Source: CAYXFD01 sp964464175
GTDB lineage: Bacteria > Cloacimonadota > Cloacimonadia > Cloacimonadales > JAJBBL01
DNA: 64,000 nt
Assembly: GCA_964464175.1 (NCBI GenBank)
Contig: CAYXFD010000008.1
Coordinates: 40,242-104,241, forward strand
Direction of reading: 5' to 3'
Part shown: positions 17,370 through 26,256 of the stretch, piece after piece
Layout of the letters: the number at the start of each line of letters is the position of its first letter
Numbering within the stretch: position 1 is the stretch's first letter
Notes under the pieces: model-generated
Database searches by the model: none
What the model saw: only the letters and a program-made list of their open reading frames with translations
Told to the model about the DNA's origin: nothing
Program-made: the position numbers and the translations under genes

Positions 17370-17399
17370 TTGACATAGTAGGGGATTGGAAAAAATTTA
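17370..17399 (+). promoter_or_regulatory. Putative promoter of the lysine fermentation genes
   Basis: TTGACA at 17370-17375, with AAAATTTA at 17392-17399, 19 bases after the TTG. It lies 34 bases before the kdd start and directly downstream of the palindrome. No lysine riboswitch is evident in the leader, which is too short for one. Confidence 0.5.
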
Positions 17400-17432
17400 G
17401 CTTGAAAAAAAATTAACAGAGGTGGAGGATTT

Positions 17433-18491
17433 ATGAAATCAGGCGGTAACCGATACGGAACACACAGAGTAATTGAGCCGAAGGGGGTTTTACCTCAGCC
17501 GGCACGGGTTTTGGACAATGATATGTCGGAGATATGGGATAATGAGATGAAGATCGAGGTGATCAGATTAAACGTTGATTCGGCATCATTTTTTCAGATA
17601 AAGACGAAACTGGAGAAACATGGTCACACTGATTTAGAGAAAGCCTTTGCCGAGCATGTCATAGATCTGACAGAGCGTACCGGTAAACACAAGAACGAGG
17701 ATACCGGTTCAGGCGGGATGCTCATAGGGAAGGTAGCCGAGATCGGACCTGATTTCGAGATGAAAGAAGAGGTAAAGGTAGGGGATAAGATAGCCACCCT
17801 GGTTTCTTTGTCTCTGACTCCGCTTAAGGTGAAGAGGGTAACAAAGGTGCATTTTAGCAAGGATCAGGTAGATATAGAAGGAGAGGCGATTCTTTTCAGT
17901 TCCGGGGTTTATGCCAAGTTACCGGACGATATGGATGAGAACCTTGCCCTTTCAATTCTCGATGTTGCCGGTGCCCCGGCTCAGGCAGAACGGCTGGTCA
18001 AGCCGGGAGATACGGTAGTGGTCATCGGAGCTCACGGAAAATCAGGGGTTTTATGTAATGCCGTTGCCAAGGAGAGATGCGGTGATGCGGGCAGGGTAAT
18101 TGGAGTAGTGAGAAAGGATTCTTATATTCCAATCTGTAAAGAGACCGGTTGTGACGACGTAGTATTAGCGGATGCGACAGATGCTCTGGGTATCCATAAG
18201 GGGGTTTCCGAACTTACCGGCGGGAAGATGGCAGATGTAGTGATCAATTGTGTCAATATAGAGGACACGGAGATGAGTACGATTTTAGCCTGTAAAGACC
18301 GGGGAATAGTCTATTTCTTCTCAATGGCAACATCATTTACGAAGGCAGCTCTGGGAGCAGAGGGTATCGGGGCGGATATCGACATGATACTTGGTAACGG
18401 TTATACCCACCATCATGCTCAGATATCACTTGATCTCTTGCAGCGTCATCCTGTTCTGATGCGAATCTTCGAGGAGCGTTACGGGGGATGA
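17433..18491 (+). CDS. kdd: L-erythro-3,5-diaminohexanoate dehydrogenase
   Basis: A 352-residue NAD(P)-dependent dehydrogenase that oxidatively deaminates 3,5-diaminohexanoate to 5-amino-3-oxohexanoate in lysine fermentation. The N-terminal GTHRVIEPKGVLPQPARVLD and the middle NVDSASFFQIK are characteristic of Kdd. The Rossmann loop is VVVIGAHGKSGVLCNAVAKE, and the C-terminus has GYTHHHAQISLDLL. A GGTGGAGG ribosome site precedes the ATG. It is the first gene of the kdd-kamA-kamB-kamC run. The pathway's KamDE, Kce and Kal enzymes are not in this window. Confidence 0.92.
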   Translation: MKSGGNRYGTHRVIEPKGVLPQPARVLDNDMSEIWDNEMKIEVIRLNVDSASFFQIKTKLEKHGHTDLEKAFAEHVIDLTERTGKHKNEDTGSGGMLIGKVAEIGPDFEMKEEVKVGDKIATLVSLSLTPLKVKRVTKVHFSKDQVDIEGEAILFSSGVYAKLPDDMDENLALSILDVAGAPAQAERLVKPGDTVVVIGAHGKSGVLCNAVAKERCGDAGRVIGVVRKDSYIPICKETGCDDVVLADATDALGIHKGVSELTGGKMADVVINCVNIEDTEMSTILACKDRGIVYFFSMATSFTKAALGAEGIGADIDMILGNGYTHHHAQISLDLLQRHPVLMRIFEERYGG

Positions 18492-18496
18492 GCATT

Positions 18497-18518
18497 AAAG
18501 CAGGGGAGACTCTGCTTT
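18497..18518 (+). promoter_or_regulatory. Short hairpin between kdd and kamA
   Basis: AAAGCAG (18497-18503) pairs with CTGCTTT (18512-18518), followed by only one further T. It could be a weak attenuator or an mRNA processing/stability stem, but not a convincing terminator. Confidence 0.35.
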
Positions 18519-18636
18519 TCAGGGAAACAGGGAAGAGAAGAGATTAAGAGCGAAAAGATCAGGAAGAGAAGCGGTGACAGAGAAGATCACTGCAGAGAAG
18601 TTTAGTAATTTTAAAGAGAAGAAAGGGGTAGAAGAG

Positions 18637-19926
18637 ATGTTAAGTAAGATAAATGAATCGGAATTCAAAGTTGAGATAAATAAAACAAAAGAGAGGAACA
18701 TTAAGGATGGTGTTTCTCCCGCAGACTGGAATAACTGGCACTGGCAGTTAGAAAACAGGATAACATCTTTTGCAGAGCTACGAAAGTATATCGATCTGCT
18801 GCCGGAAGAAGATGCCATTGATCAGAGTAAATCCGTATCATTCAGAATGGCAATTACACCCTATTATCTCTCTCTGATAGATCATAACAATCCGTATGAT
18901 CCGGTCAGACTGCAAGCGATACCGAGAATAAATGAAGCCTTGATAACTGCTTCTGATCTGCAGGATCCTTTGCACGAGGATATTGACTCTCCGGTACCGG
19001 GATTGACACACCGTTATCCCGACCGTGTCTTATTATTGATCACCGACCAGTGTTCCATGTACTGCCGTCATTGCACAAGAAGGCGGAAGGCGGGAGAAAC
19101 TGATGCCCCAATGCCGAGAGAGAATATTGATGCGGCTATTGAGTACATAACTGCCCATCCTGAGATCAGGGATGTGATCCTGAGCGGGGGTGATCCCTTC
19201 ACCTTGTCCGATGAGAGGCTGGATGAGATCCTGGAGAAGATCTACCGGATTGAACATGTGGATGTTATCCGTATCGGGAGCAGAATACCGGTTGTACTTC
19301 CACAGAGAATAACTGATTCGCTGATCAGGGTACTCAGGCAATACCAGCCGGTTTGGATCAATACGCATTTCAACCATAGCCGGGAATTGACTCCGGAAGC
19401 TATCGGAGCGGTTGCCAGGCTCGTTGACAACGGATTCCCGGTCAGCAATCAATCGGTTTTGCTGAAGGGGATAAACGATAATGTTGACGTAATGAAGAAT
19501 CTGGTGCAGCAGATGGTTAAGAACAGGATCAGACCTTATTATATCTACCAGTGTGATCTCTCTCTGGGGATTGCTCATTTCCGCACTCCGATAAGCAGGG
19601 GGATCGAGATAATGGAGGCTTTAAGGGGGCATACTTCCGGACTCTGTATTCCGACTTATGTGGTTGATGCTCCGGGTGGAGGAGGAAAGATCCCGATTAG
19701 TCCGAACTATATAGTTTCTCAAGCTCCGGGAAGGGTTGTGCTGAGAAATTTCGAGGGTTATATTTCGGTCTATACCGAGCCGGAATATACTCCCCAGGAA
19801 GAAGAAAAATATACCGGGAAATGTCCGGAAAACAGGAAATCCACCGAAGGGATAGCATCACTGTTCCAGGGTGAGAAGGTGTCTATTGATCCCAACGAAT
19901 CTAACCGAGCCAAGAGAAAGCGATAA
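18637..19926 (+). CDS. kamA: Lysine 2,3-aminomutase (radical SAM)
   Basis: A 429-residue radical-SAM, PLP-dependent enzyme that converts L-lysine to L-beta-lysine, the first step of lysine fermentation. The cluster motif CSMYCRHC gives Cys139, 143 and 146. PLP Lys is K352 in DAPGGGGKIP. DPLHEDIDSPVPGLTHRYPD and LSGGDPF are near-invariant in the family. The start at 18637 is preferred because AAAGGGG lies upstream and it suits family N-termini. A GTG at 18574 would add 21 residues. EpmB-type or glutamate mutases share the fold, but the kdd and kamB/C neighbours support lysine. Confidence 0.92.
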   Translation: MLSKINESEFKVEINKTKERNIKDGVSPADWNNWHWQLENRITSFAELRKYIDLLPEEDAIDQSKSVSFRMAITPYYLSLIDHNNPYDPVRLQAIPRINEALITASDLQDPLHEDIDSPVPGLTHRYPDRVLLLITDQCSMYCRHCTRRRKAGETDAPMPRENIDAAIEYITAHPEIRDVILSGGDPFTLSDERLDEILEKIYRIEHVDVIRIGSRIPVVLPQRITDSLIRVLRQYQPVWINTHFNHSRELTPEAIGAVARLVDNGFPVSNQSVLLKGINDNVDVMKNLVQQMVKNRIRPYYIYQCDLSLGIAHFRTPISRGIEIMEALRGHTSGLCIPTYVVDAPGGGGKIPISPNYIVSQAPGRVVLRNFEGYISVYTEPEYTPQEEEKYTGKCPENRKSTEGIASLFQGEKVSIDPNESNRAKRKR

Positions 19927-21004
19927 AGAGAGATTACTGCAGGCAGTATGCCGGGAGGGTAAGCGGATCACCGTCATTACCGGACTCTCGAAAAATGCCG
20001 GTAAGACAACTTTCCTGAATTGGCTGTTAGAGCGGACACCATTCTCCCGCAAGGGTATTATCACTACCGGCAGGGATGGCGAAGATATTGATGTTCTGGA
20101 AAGGATAAAAAAGCCGAAAGTCTCTATTCCTGAGGCAGCAATTTTCAGTGCCGGAATATCGGAGATCAGCAGAAAAGCTGCTTATTTGCATCTGTTGGAA
20201 AAACTGCCCTATAGGGCAGGGGGAAAGAATATCTGGCTTGTCCGGGCAGAGACAGGGTTGGCTGGAGAGATTACGGGACCACCTACGATCAAGGAACAGA
20301 TAGATACAGCCCGCCGAATTCTGGAGCATGGTGCCGATCATGTCTTTATCGATGGTTCTTTAGACCGGAAAGCGATAGGTTCGGCAGCGGAGGTTGATAC
20401 TCTGATCGTAGCCGGGAGTCCTGCTTACGGATCTATATCGAATCTGAGGAAGGGATTTGCCGGGCTCTATGAGCTGACAAGGATCGAAAAGCTGACGGAT
20501 GCGGTAAAAGTTAACATCGAACAGCAGCTGCTGGATGATGAACTGCTAAAACTTATTTACCTGAAAGAGGAGAAAGGCTTTACCCCGGAGATCATCCCTC
20601 TTTCCTACAAAACCCTCTTAGGGCATGAGAAAGAGATTATTGGTAGCATTGATTCTCAAACCGGGACAAGAAAAGAGGATAAAAACAGGGAGGAAGAGCG
20701 AATCTTTCTCTACATACCGACAAGTCTGACTGAGCGATCGTTTCTTTTACTGAAGGATATTTTCAGGGAGAGACCCGGTTTCAGGATTATTATCAAACAT
20801 CCCTTTCAGCTTCACCTGGACGAATCTTCCCGCAACTGGCTGCAGGAGAGAAGTCTGCTGTTGACTATCAGGGGGCTTGAGATTGCCGGGTTTGTAATCA
20901 ACAGTTATGCGGTGCAGGGAAATCATCTTGATTGCCGGGAACTGAGAAGAGCGATCCGGAAAGATTTTCCCCTGCCGGTGGTCGATATCAGGGAAATGCA
21001 GTGA
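19871..21004 (+). CDS. kamB: P-loop protein, probable lysine 5,6-aminomutase reactivase subunit KamB
   Basis: A 377-residue protein with an N-terminal P-loop, GLSKNAGKTT at 38-47, and later FIDGSLDRKAIGSAAEVDT. It lies between kamA and a MutS-like gene, the arrangement in which KamB occurs in lysine fermenters. KamB with KamC is described as reactivating the B12-dependent lysine 5,6-aminomutase. The name rests on position and general resemblance. The GTG start puts 56 bases inside the end of kamA. A later start would still keep the P-loop, so the exact N-terminus is uncertain. Confidence 0.65.
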   Translation: MRRCLLIPTNLTEPRESDKERLLQAVCREGKRITVITGLSKNAGKTTFLNWLLERTPFSRKGIITTGRDGEDIDVLERIKKPKVSIPEAAIFSAGISEISRKAAYLHLLEKLPYRAGGKNIWLVRAETGLAGEITGPPTIKEQIDTARRILEHGADHVFIDGSLDRKAIGSAAEVDTLIVAGSPAYGSISNLRKGFAGLYELTRIEKLTDAVKVNIEQQLLDDELLKLIYLKEEKGFTPEIIPLSYKTLLGHEKEIIGSIDSQTGTRKEDKNREEERIFLYIPTSLTERSFLLLKDIFRERPGFRIIIKHPFQLHLDESSRNWLQERSLLLTIRGLEIAGFVINSYAVQGNHLDCRELRRAIRKDFPLPVVDIREMQ

Positions 21005-21112
21005 CCGGAGGCGGTTATCCCCTGACAGGGTGGAAGCATCCGGAGAGACGAACGAAAGCCGGTAGAGCAGATGGAAACATATTAAAGCTATGAGCGAGAA
21101 GAGGATGGTGCA

Positions 21113-22825
21113 ATGGAGTTTATCAACCGTGAAAGTCTAAAATCACTGAATATCCCAGAAATAACGGAAAAGATCAGACCCTGTTCCGAGGTCGGCAAAA
21201 GATTGAAGGGAGCAGCAAAACCTTTTCTTACGGGGAAAGAGGAAGAACTCCGGGAGGAGTATGCCAGGATCAGAACATTAATGGAAAAGATCACGGAGCA
21301 GAGGAGTTTTTATCCGGCCCTGTCGGCATCCTTAGCCAAGATAGAGAATATCAGGCAGACCTTTAAAAAAGCAGTTGAAACAGAGATATTAGAACCGACC
21401 GATATATTCGAGATAAAAAGCTTTCTCTATTATTATGAAAGGATCAGGGGTCAGCTGGAAAAGTATCAGCTCCGGCAGCTGGTGAAACTTGACTCCTTTT
21501 CCGAACTCTATAACTATCTCGATCCTGAAAACCAGAATGTTCCTACTTTTCAGATCAGCAGTAAATATTCTCCCCGGCTGGGATCTCTCAGAATCAAATT
21601 CTCAGAGCTGAGAAACAGGATCAGACTCCTGGAAAACGATTGCCTGGAACTGGCAAAGAAAGATTTAGAGCTTAACTCGATCGAAAAGCAGGTTGTTGTC
21701 TCAAGGCTGGATAAGAAAATGAGGCAAAAGCTTGATTTTTCGGAATGGTTTACCTTATCCGAAGAAAATTTTGCCAATATAACCTTTAGCTTCCGGCAGC
21801 CGGAAGAGATCATCAGGCTGGAGGGAGAGTTAAGTGTTTTGAAGCAGAAGATCGAAGAAGCAGAACTCGTGGTCAGGAGAGAGATCACGGCAAAGATCGC
21901 CAGGAGGGGACATGATCTGATCACCGGTTTGAACGAAATTGCCAAACTCGATTATCTTGTCGCCAGAGCTGATTTTGGCTGCCGGATAGGGGGAATAATC
22001 CCGGAGATTAGGGAGGCGAAAGAGTTGCAGGATGGTCTTCCCGAAAGTGAAATCAAGTTTCTCCGCTCGGTTAATCTGTTTATTAAAGAACAGTTAAGCC
22101 TTTGCAAGATAGATTATCAGCCTGTAGATATTGATTTCCGGAATAAGCTCAACATTATTACCGGTGCCAATATGGCGGGCAAATCAACGATCCTGAAAAC
22201 TGCCGGGCAGCTCTTCCTGCTGGCAGCTTATGCTATTCCGCTACCCTGTAAAGAGGGAAAACTCCCTCTGGTAGATTTTATCTTTTACAGCAGCGATAAT
22301 GAAACGAGTAACCGCACCGACCTGAGCAGTTTTGCTTCGGAACTTATCGGCTTGAAGAATGCCCTGAAAAAACCGGGTAAAGGACTGTTTCTGATCGACG
22401 AATTTGCCCGGGGTACTAATCCTCAGGAGGGAGAAGCATTTGCCAGGGCAGTTTTAGAGGTGTTCATCGACCGCAATTCGCTTGTCGTTTCCGCTACTCA
22501 TTTTTCGTCACCGTCTCAAATTGCTCAGGCAGGTCATTATAGGGTTACCGGGCTGACAAAAAATGACTACGCCAAGCTACAGGAGACATTTAAACCTTTT
22601 GCTCCGGAGAAGACTCAGGATGAAACAGCTGACCGGGAGGACTTAAAGAAACGTTTACAGGAATTGCATAAATACATGAATTATCAGATAGAATCGGTAG
22701 AAAGCTCGAACATTCCTCCGAGAACAGCCCTGATGATCGCCGAAGTCCTGGGTGTCGATGAGGAGATTATCAGGAAGGTCAAAAAATCGATGAAGAGAGG
22801 AGCTACGGTTTCTGACAAGGAATGA
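21113..22825 (+). CDS. kamC: MutS-like ATPase, probable lysine 5,6-aminomutase reactivase KamC
   Basis: A 570-residue protein with a coiled, charged N-terminal half and a C-terminal MutS-type ABC ATPase. Walker A is TGANMAGKST near residue 351, Walker B is LFLIDEFARGTNP near 425, and a signature-like SSFASEL and VVSATHFSS follow. It lacks the mismatch-recognition domain of MutS and the Smr domain of MutS2. Beside kamB and kamA it fits KamC. Start and stop lie within a run of same-strand genes, but it is separated from the MCE operon by about 210 bases holding a new promoter. Confidence 0.72.
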   Translation: MEFINRESLKSLNIPEITEKIRPCSEVGKRLKGAAKPFLTGKEEELREEYARIRTLMEKITEQRSFYPALSASLAKIENIRQTFKKAVETEILEPTDIFEIKSFLYYYERIRGQLEKYQLRQLVKLDSFSELYNYLDPENQNVPTFQISSKYSPRLGSLRIKFSELRNRIRLLENDCLELAKKDLELNSIEKQVVVSRLDKKMRQKLDFSEWFTLSEENFANITFSFRQPEEIIRLEGELSVLKQKIEEAELVVRREITAKIARRGHDLITGLNEIAKLDYLVARADFGCRIGGIIPEIREAKELQDGLPESEIKFLRSVNLFIKEQLSLCKIDYQPVDIDFRNKLNIITGANMAGKSTILKTAGQLFLLAAYAIPLPCKEGKLPLVDFIFYSSDNETSNRTDLSSFASELIGLKNALKKPGKGLFLIDEFARGTNPQEGEAFARAVLEVFIDRNSLVVSATHFSSPSQIAQAGHYRVTGLTKNDYAKLQETFKPFAPEKTQDETADREDLKKRLQELHKYMNYQIESVESSNIPPRTALMIAEVLGVDEEIIRKVKKSMKRGATVSDKE

Positions 22826-22992
22826 TAAGAGAGAAGCGCTCTTAAGGTAGTCTTGGTAACTGAAGGAATTATCATTATTTCAGAGGGGATAACCGGGGGG
22901 AAAGAGTTCTGATCTGCCGGGTAGTTTATAGCAAAGAGTAACAGGGATTCCGACAGCAAGGAAATAGTGTTCTACAGAAAAACAAAAAGAAA

Positions 22993-23022
22993 TTGACAGT
23001 CTTCTTCTCTCAGTTATCTTTA
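22993..23022 (+). promoter_or_regulatory. Putative promoter of the MCE operon
   Basis: TTGACA at 22993-22998, with TATCTTTA at 23015-23022, 19 bases after the TTG. This is the closest match to TAnnTTTG in the window. It is 17 bases upstream of the mlaD ATG, with GAGG in between. Confidence 0.55.
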
Positions 23023-23038
23023 GTAAAGAGGAAAAAAT

Positions 23039-23896
23039 ATGGTAACTAAGGTGCAAAAAGTCAGATTGGGTGTTTTTCTCTTCTTCGGAATAGGGTTATT
23101 GCTTGTTTTCTTGATCATAATAGCCGGTTCGAGACTTATGGAGAGGCTGGACACGTATTTTATTGCCTACGAAGATGTTTCGGTCAGCGGTTTACAGATA
23201 GGTGCTCAGGTCAAATATCACGGCATTCGGGTAGGAAGGGTCGAGACGATCCGGATAGATCCTGAAGATGTTAACCGGGTTATTGTTGAGATCAAAGTAG
23301 AGAGAGGGACACCAATCAAAGAAGATACGGAAGCGTCGCTCATTCTGGTTGGAATCACCGGGCTGAAACAGGTTGAGCTGTTTGGCGGAACGCGAGAGGC
23401 TGCTCTGTTAGAACCGGGAGAATTCATTCGTTCGGGAACCACATTCTTTGACGATATATCGCTCAGTGTGGAAGAGATAACAACCAAACTGGACAGAGTA
23501 TTGGGGAATATCGATTCGTTGACCGGTTATGATAATCAGACCAAGTTTTCCAATATGCTGACTAATCTGGAATTGATTTCCCAAACAACTCTGCAGGCTG
23601 TTGATAAACTGGACAAAACTATTAATTCACCTGAGGTGGAGAAGATCCTGGTCAATGTAGCAAAATTTTCCGATGATCTGGCAGAGACTGACATCCCGGC
23701 AACCATGAAAGAGCTTCACGAAACGATTGCTCAGGTAAATCAGACATTTATGCACGTTGATCTGATGGTTATCAGAAGCCGCAGAGATATTCTAAGAACC
23801 TTTGAGACGATGAAAGAGGCAGCGGACAATTTCGAGGAATTTACCCGGCTTTTGAGTGAAGAGCCCTCACTGATGCTCCGTACGAGAAGGCAATAA
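23039..23896 (+). CDS. mlaD: MCE/MlaD-family lipid-transport protein
   Basis: A 285-residue periplasmic lipid-binding component of an MCE/Mla transporter that moves phospholipids between the two membranes. One N-terminal anchor (VFLFFGIGLLLVFLIIIAG) is followed by a single MCE domain (YEDVSVSGLQIGAQVKYHGI, then RVGRVETIRI to LVGITGLKQVELFGG). The C-terminal half is helical with heptad-like Leu/Ile spacing, as expected for the hexamer tunnel. It heads an operon with a lipoprotein, a barrel protein, MlaE and MlaF. Confidence 0.9.
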   Translation: MVTKVQKVRLGVFLFFGIGLLLVFLIIIAGSRLMERLDTYFIAYEDVSVSGLQIGAQVKYHGIRVGRVETIRIDPEDVNRVIVEIKVERGTPIKEDTEASLILVGITGLKQVELFGGTREAALLEPGEFIRSGTTFFDDISLSVEEITTKLDRVLGNIDSLTGYDNQTKFSNMLTNLELISQTTLQAVDKLDKTINSPEVEKILVNVAKFSDDLAETDIPATMKELHETIAQVNQTFMHVDLMVIRSRRDILRTFETMKEAADNFEEFTRLLSEEPSLMLRTRRQ

Positions 23897-23914
23897 AAAA
23901 GGAGAGATGGATAG

Positions 23915-24547
23915 ATGAAGTTGAAATATAGGATTTTTTATTTCATACTGCCGGTACTATTTCTGGTAAACTGCAGTTCACGTCCGGTGGAACGGAACTA
24001 TTTTGTCATTGATTATAATCCTGTTCCGACCGATCAGAGGCTGCTGCTCGATACACCTCTCCCATATAGCGTAGAGATTTCCGATACCAGAGTATCGAGG
24101 GTTTATGACCGCTCACAGATCGTATATCGTTATTCGGCTCACAAGCTCGAGTATTCGGCTAATGACCTTTGGGCAGTCCGGCTGTCAAGTGCTATTCCTG
24201 ATGTTTTAACCAAGCATTTCGCCAGATATAATACTTTCGCCCTCACCCAGCGAGATTTTTTAGTCGAACGTCCCGATTATGAGTTAGTTTCTCATGTTAA
24301 CCGGATAGAATTATTGAAAAGTGAATATTACAGGGCAGTCAGTGTCAATATGGACATTTTTCTCCGCCGGGGTGATGATTTGACTTATCTTGTGCGGCAT
24401 TCTTTTGACCGTGAATATGAAGTTTTTACCGATGATCTGGAGATGTTTGTCCAGAATCTGAGCCGGATAATCAAAGAAGAAGTCGATATTTTCATCGAAA
24501 AAGTACTCTATCACTTTGAAGTACTACAGGATGAAGAGGAAGAGTAG
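23915..24547 (+). CDS. ABC-type transport auxiliary lipoprotein (PqiC-like)
   Basis: A 210-residue lipoprotein. The signal FYFILPVLFLVNCSS has a Cys lipobox. The following NYFVIDYNP and PYSVEISDTRVSRVYDRSQIVYR match the ABC-transport auxiliary (PqiC/MlaB-neighbour) domain, which pairs with MCE proteins at the outer membrane. The C-terminus is an acidic tail. It is 18 bases downstream of mlaD in the same operon, supporting a role as the outer-membrane or periplasmic partner. Confidence 0.75.
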   Translation: MKLKYRIFYFILPVLFLVNCSSRPVERNYFVIDYNPVPTDQRLLLDTPLPYSVEISDTRVSRVYDRSQIVYRYSAHKLEYSANDLWAVRLSSAIPDVLTKHFARYNTFALTQRDFLVERPDYELVSHVNRIELLKSEYYRAVSVNMDIFLRRGDDLTYLVRHSFDREYEVFTDDLEMFVQNLSRIIKEEVDIFIEKVLYHFEVLQDEEEE

Positions 24548-24602
24548 AAGTAATTAGGGCCCAAACAGGAGTTTTAACCTGCCGTAAGGCAAGGAACAAC
24601 CA

Positions 24603-26255
24603 ATGAAATTATATGATTCGAGAAGAAAAAAGACTGTCAATGAGGGTAGCGTTAAGAACTGCTATTCGAAACAACAGCGAGGGCATACAAAGAATTTCAC
24701 AGTTTTAAGATCACTTTTGTTATTGACCATGCTGCTCCTGAGCCTTAATTATCTTACTGCTCTGACAGAAGAGCAGCTTAACACCTGGCTTATGCCCTCT
24801 CCCAGAGAGCAATTGGATAGAGAGGCGAAACGTGATCTGGTTGGCTTGGGGAGGATATTCCTGCCGGCGATGACTCATCCCGATTATGAACCGTTTTATG
24901 AGATAGAATGTTTAGAATGTGGTGATCCTCATTTTTCTAAAATGGGGGAGAGTACCTACCTGAGACCGGGAGAATACAGGGTCTATTACGGCTCAGGAAC
25001 CGAAGGTCAGAGGATGAGTAAGGATGTCGCGGTCGTCAGAGAGCATACTCATGTTATAGATCCCGATTGGGCAGGATTGAGGGTAAGATTGATCGATGAG
25101 AGCAGAAATTCGGTTGATAACCAATACGAGCTGTTTGCCATGATTGATGCTGAAAGTTACGGATTCGGTTTGGGTGCTCTGGAGGAGTTTGGTGAGCAGG
25201 TACAAACCTGGTTACTAAAACCGGGACGCTATAAGGTGGTTCTGAACAGCAAACCGTTCAATACATTAGATGATTTCACGACAGTAGATCTGGCTGAGGG
25301 TGAGCTGAGGGTACTTACCGTCGTGATTAATTCGGAAACTAATTCTCTGATCGGAGCAGGGGTACTGGAGCTTGCTGAGTACGGGGTGGAAAGAAAGAAT
25401 TTGCGTTTTACGAGTGCAATTCATGGTAATTTTAACCTTCGGGCAGACAATACTTCCGACAGGAACAGGAATGCTCTTGATCTAATCATAACGACACAAC
25501 TCGATAACCGTTTGATCTACGACCTCTTTCCCTATTTTTACAGTATGCATAATCTGACCGATTTTGGGATCAGTAAGGACAGAGATTCTGCTCTCCGGGT
25601 TTCTTCGGACAGTTTCAAGCTGCGTAATACCTTCGTTTATTATCTGACCCAGGTAATCGGTCTTTACGGCAGATTTGATATGGAGACCCATTTTTTCAGG
25701 GAATATGATTATTTTGATGATCCGACAAATATCAGACTTACGGACAGCAATGACGGGTTTATTAAAGAGATAATGGAGATCGACAAGTTCAAAACTACAC
25801 CTTCATTTTTCCCTCTGGTATTCAGGGAGGGTGTAGGTTTCAATCTACGACCATTGAACAAACCCAGATCTACACTCAATCTGAGATTTGGTTTTGGAAT
25901 GCAGCAGGACTTGAGCAATGATGTTTACCGCTTCGTAGAAGAAGACTCAGTAGGGACAGAGTACTACAGGATCTATAGAGAAATCAAATCTACATACAAA
26001 GAGGGGATAGAAGTCTCGATCTTGGCGAATATCCATGCTCCTTATAATATCTCCTATAACACGACACTGGACGTGCTCATTCCTTTCGGGAAGGATGTTT
26101 CGGAAACCTATAAATGGGAGAACACTTTCACTATCCGCTTGATCAGGCAACTTGCCCTCGATTATAAGATCAATTTACTGTATGACAAAGACAGGAGAGA
26201 TTATACAGAGATCGTGCATAATGTTTTCCTGAGACTAACCTATTTCCTTTATTGA
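24603..26255 (+). CDS. Putative outer-membrane beta-barrel protein of the MCE operon
   Basis: A 550-residue protein I cannot assign to a named family. A basic N-terminus precedes a hydrophobic export segment (VLRSLLLLTMLLLSLNYLTA). Residues ~60-240 look like a periplasmic beta-sandwich region (YLRPGEYRVYYGS, LLKPGRYKVVLNS). From ~270 on, alternating short strands with polar turns recur (LRFTSAIHGNFNLRAD, LNLRFGFGMQ, TLDVLIPFG), and the protein ends FLRLTYFLY with a terminal aromatic. This is the usual beta-barrel C-terminal signal. It is 1 base before mlaE. An outer-membrane acceptor or donor for the MCE machine is inferred, not shown. Confidence 0.65.
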   Translation: MKLYDSRRKKTVNEGSVKNCYSKQQRGHTKNFTVLRSLLLLTMLLLSLNYLTALTEEQLNTWLMPSPREQLDREAKRDLVGLGRIFLPAMTHPDYEPFYEIECLECGDPHFSKMGESTYLRPGEYRVYYGSGTEGQRMSKDVAVVREHTHVIDPDWAGLRVRLIDESRNSVDNQYELFAMIDAESYGFGLGALEEFGEQVQTWLLKPGRYKVVLNSKPFNTLDDFTTVDLAEGELRVLTVVINSETNSLIGAGVLELAEYGVERKNLRFTSAIHGNFNLRADNTSDRNRNALDLIITTQLDNRLIYDLFPYFYSMHNLTDFGISKDRDSALRVSSDSFKLRNTFVYYLTQVIGLYGRFDMETHFFREYDYFDDPTNIRLTDSNDGFIKEIMEIDKFKTTPSFFPLVFREGVGFNLRPLNKPRSTLNLRFGFGMQQDLSNDVYRFVEEDSVGTEYYRIYREIKSTYKEGIEVSILANIHAPYNISYNTTLDVLIPFGKDVSETYKWENTFTIRLIRQLALDYKINLLYDKDRRDYTEIVHNVFLRLTYFLY

Positions 26256-26256
26256 G

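Noticed and set aside
17152..17432. Lysine riboswitch before kdd
   Set aside because: The region upstream is the palindrome and a short leader. The many paired helices of a lysine riboswitch are absent, and the promoter leaves too short a 5' leader.
19033..19578. 181-codon minus-strand frame opposite kamA
   Set aside because: It lies inside a highly conserved radical-SAM gene on the other strand. Nothing supports its translation.
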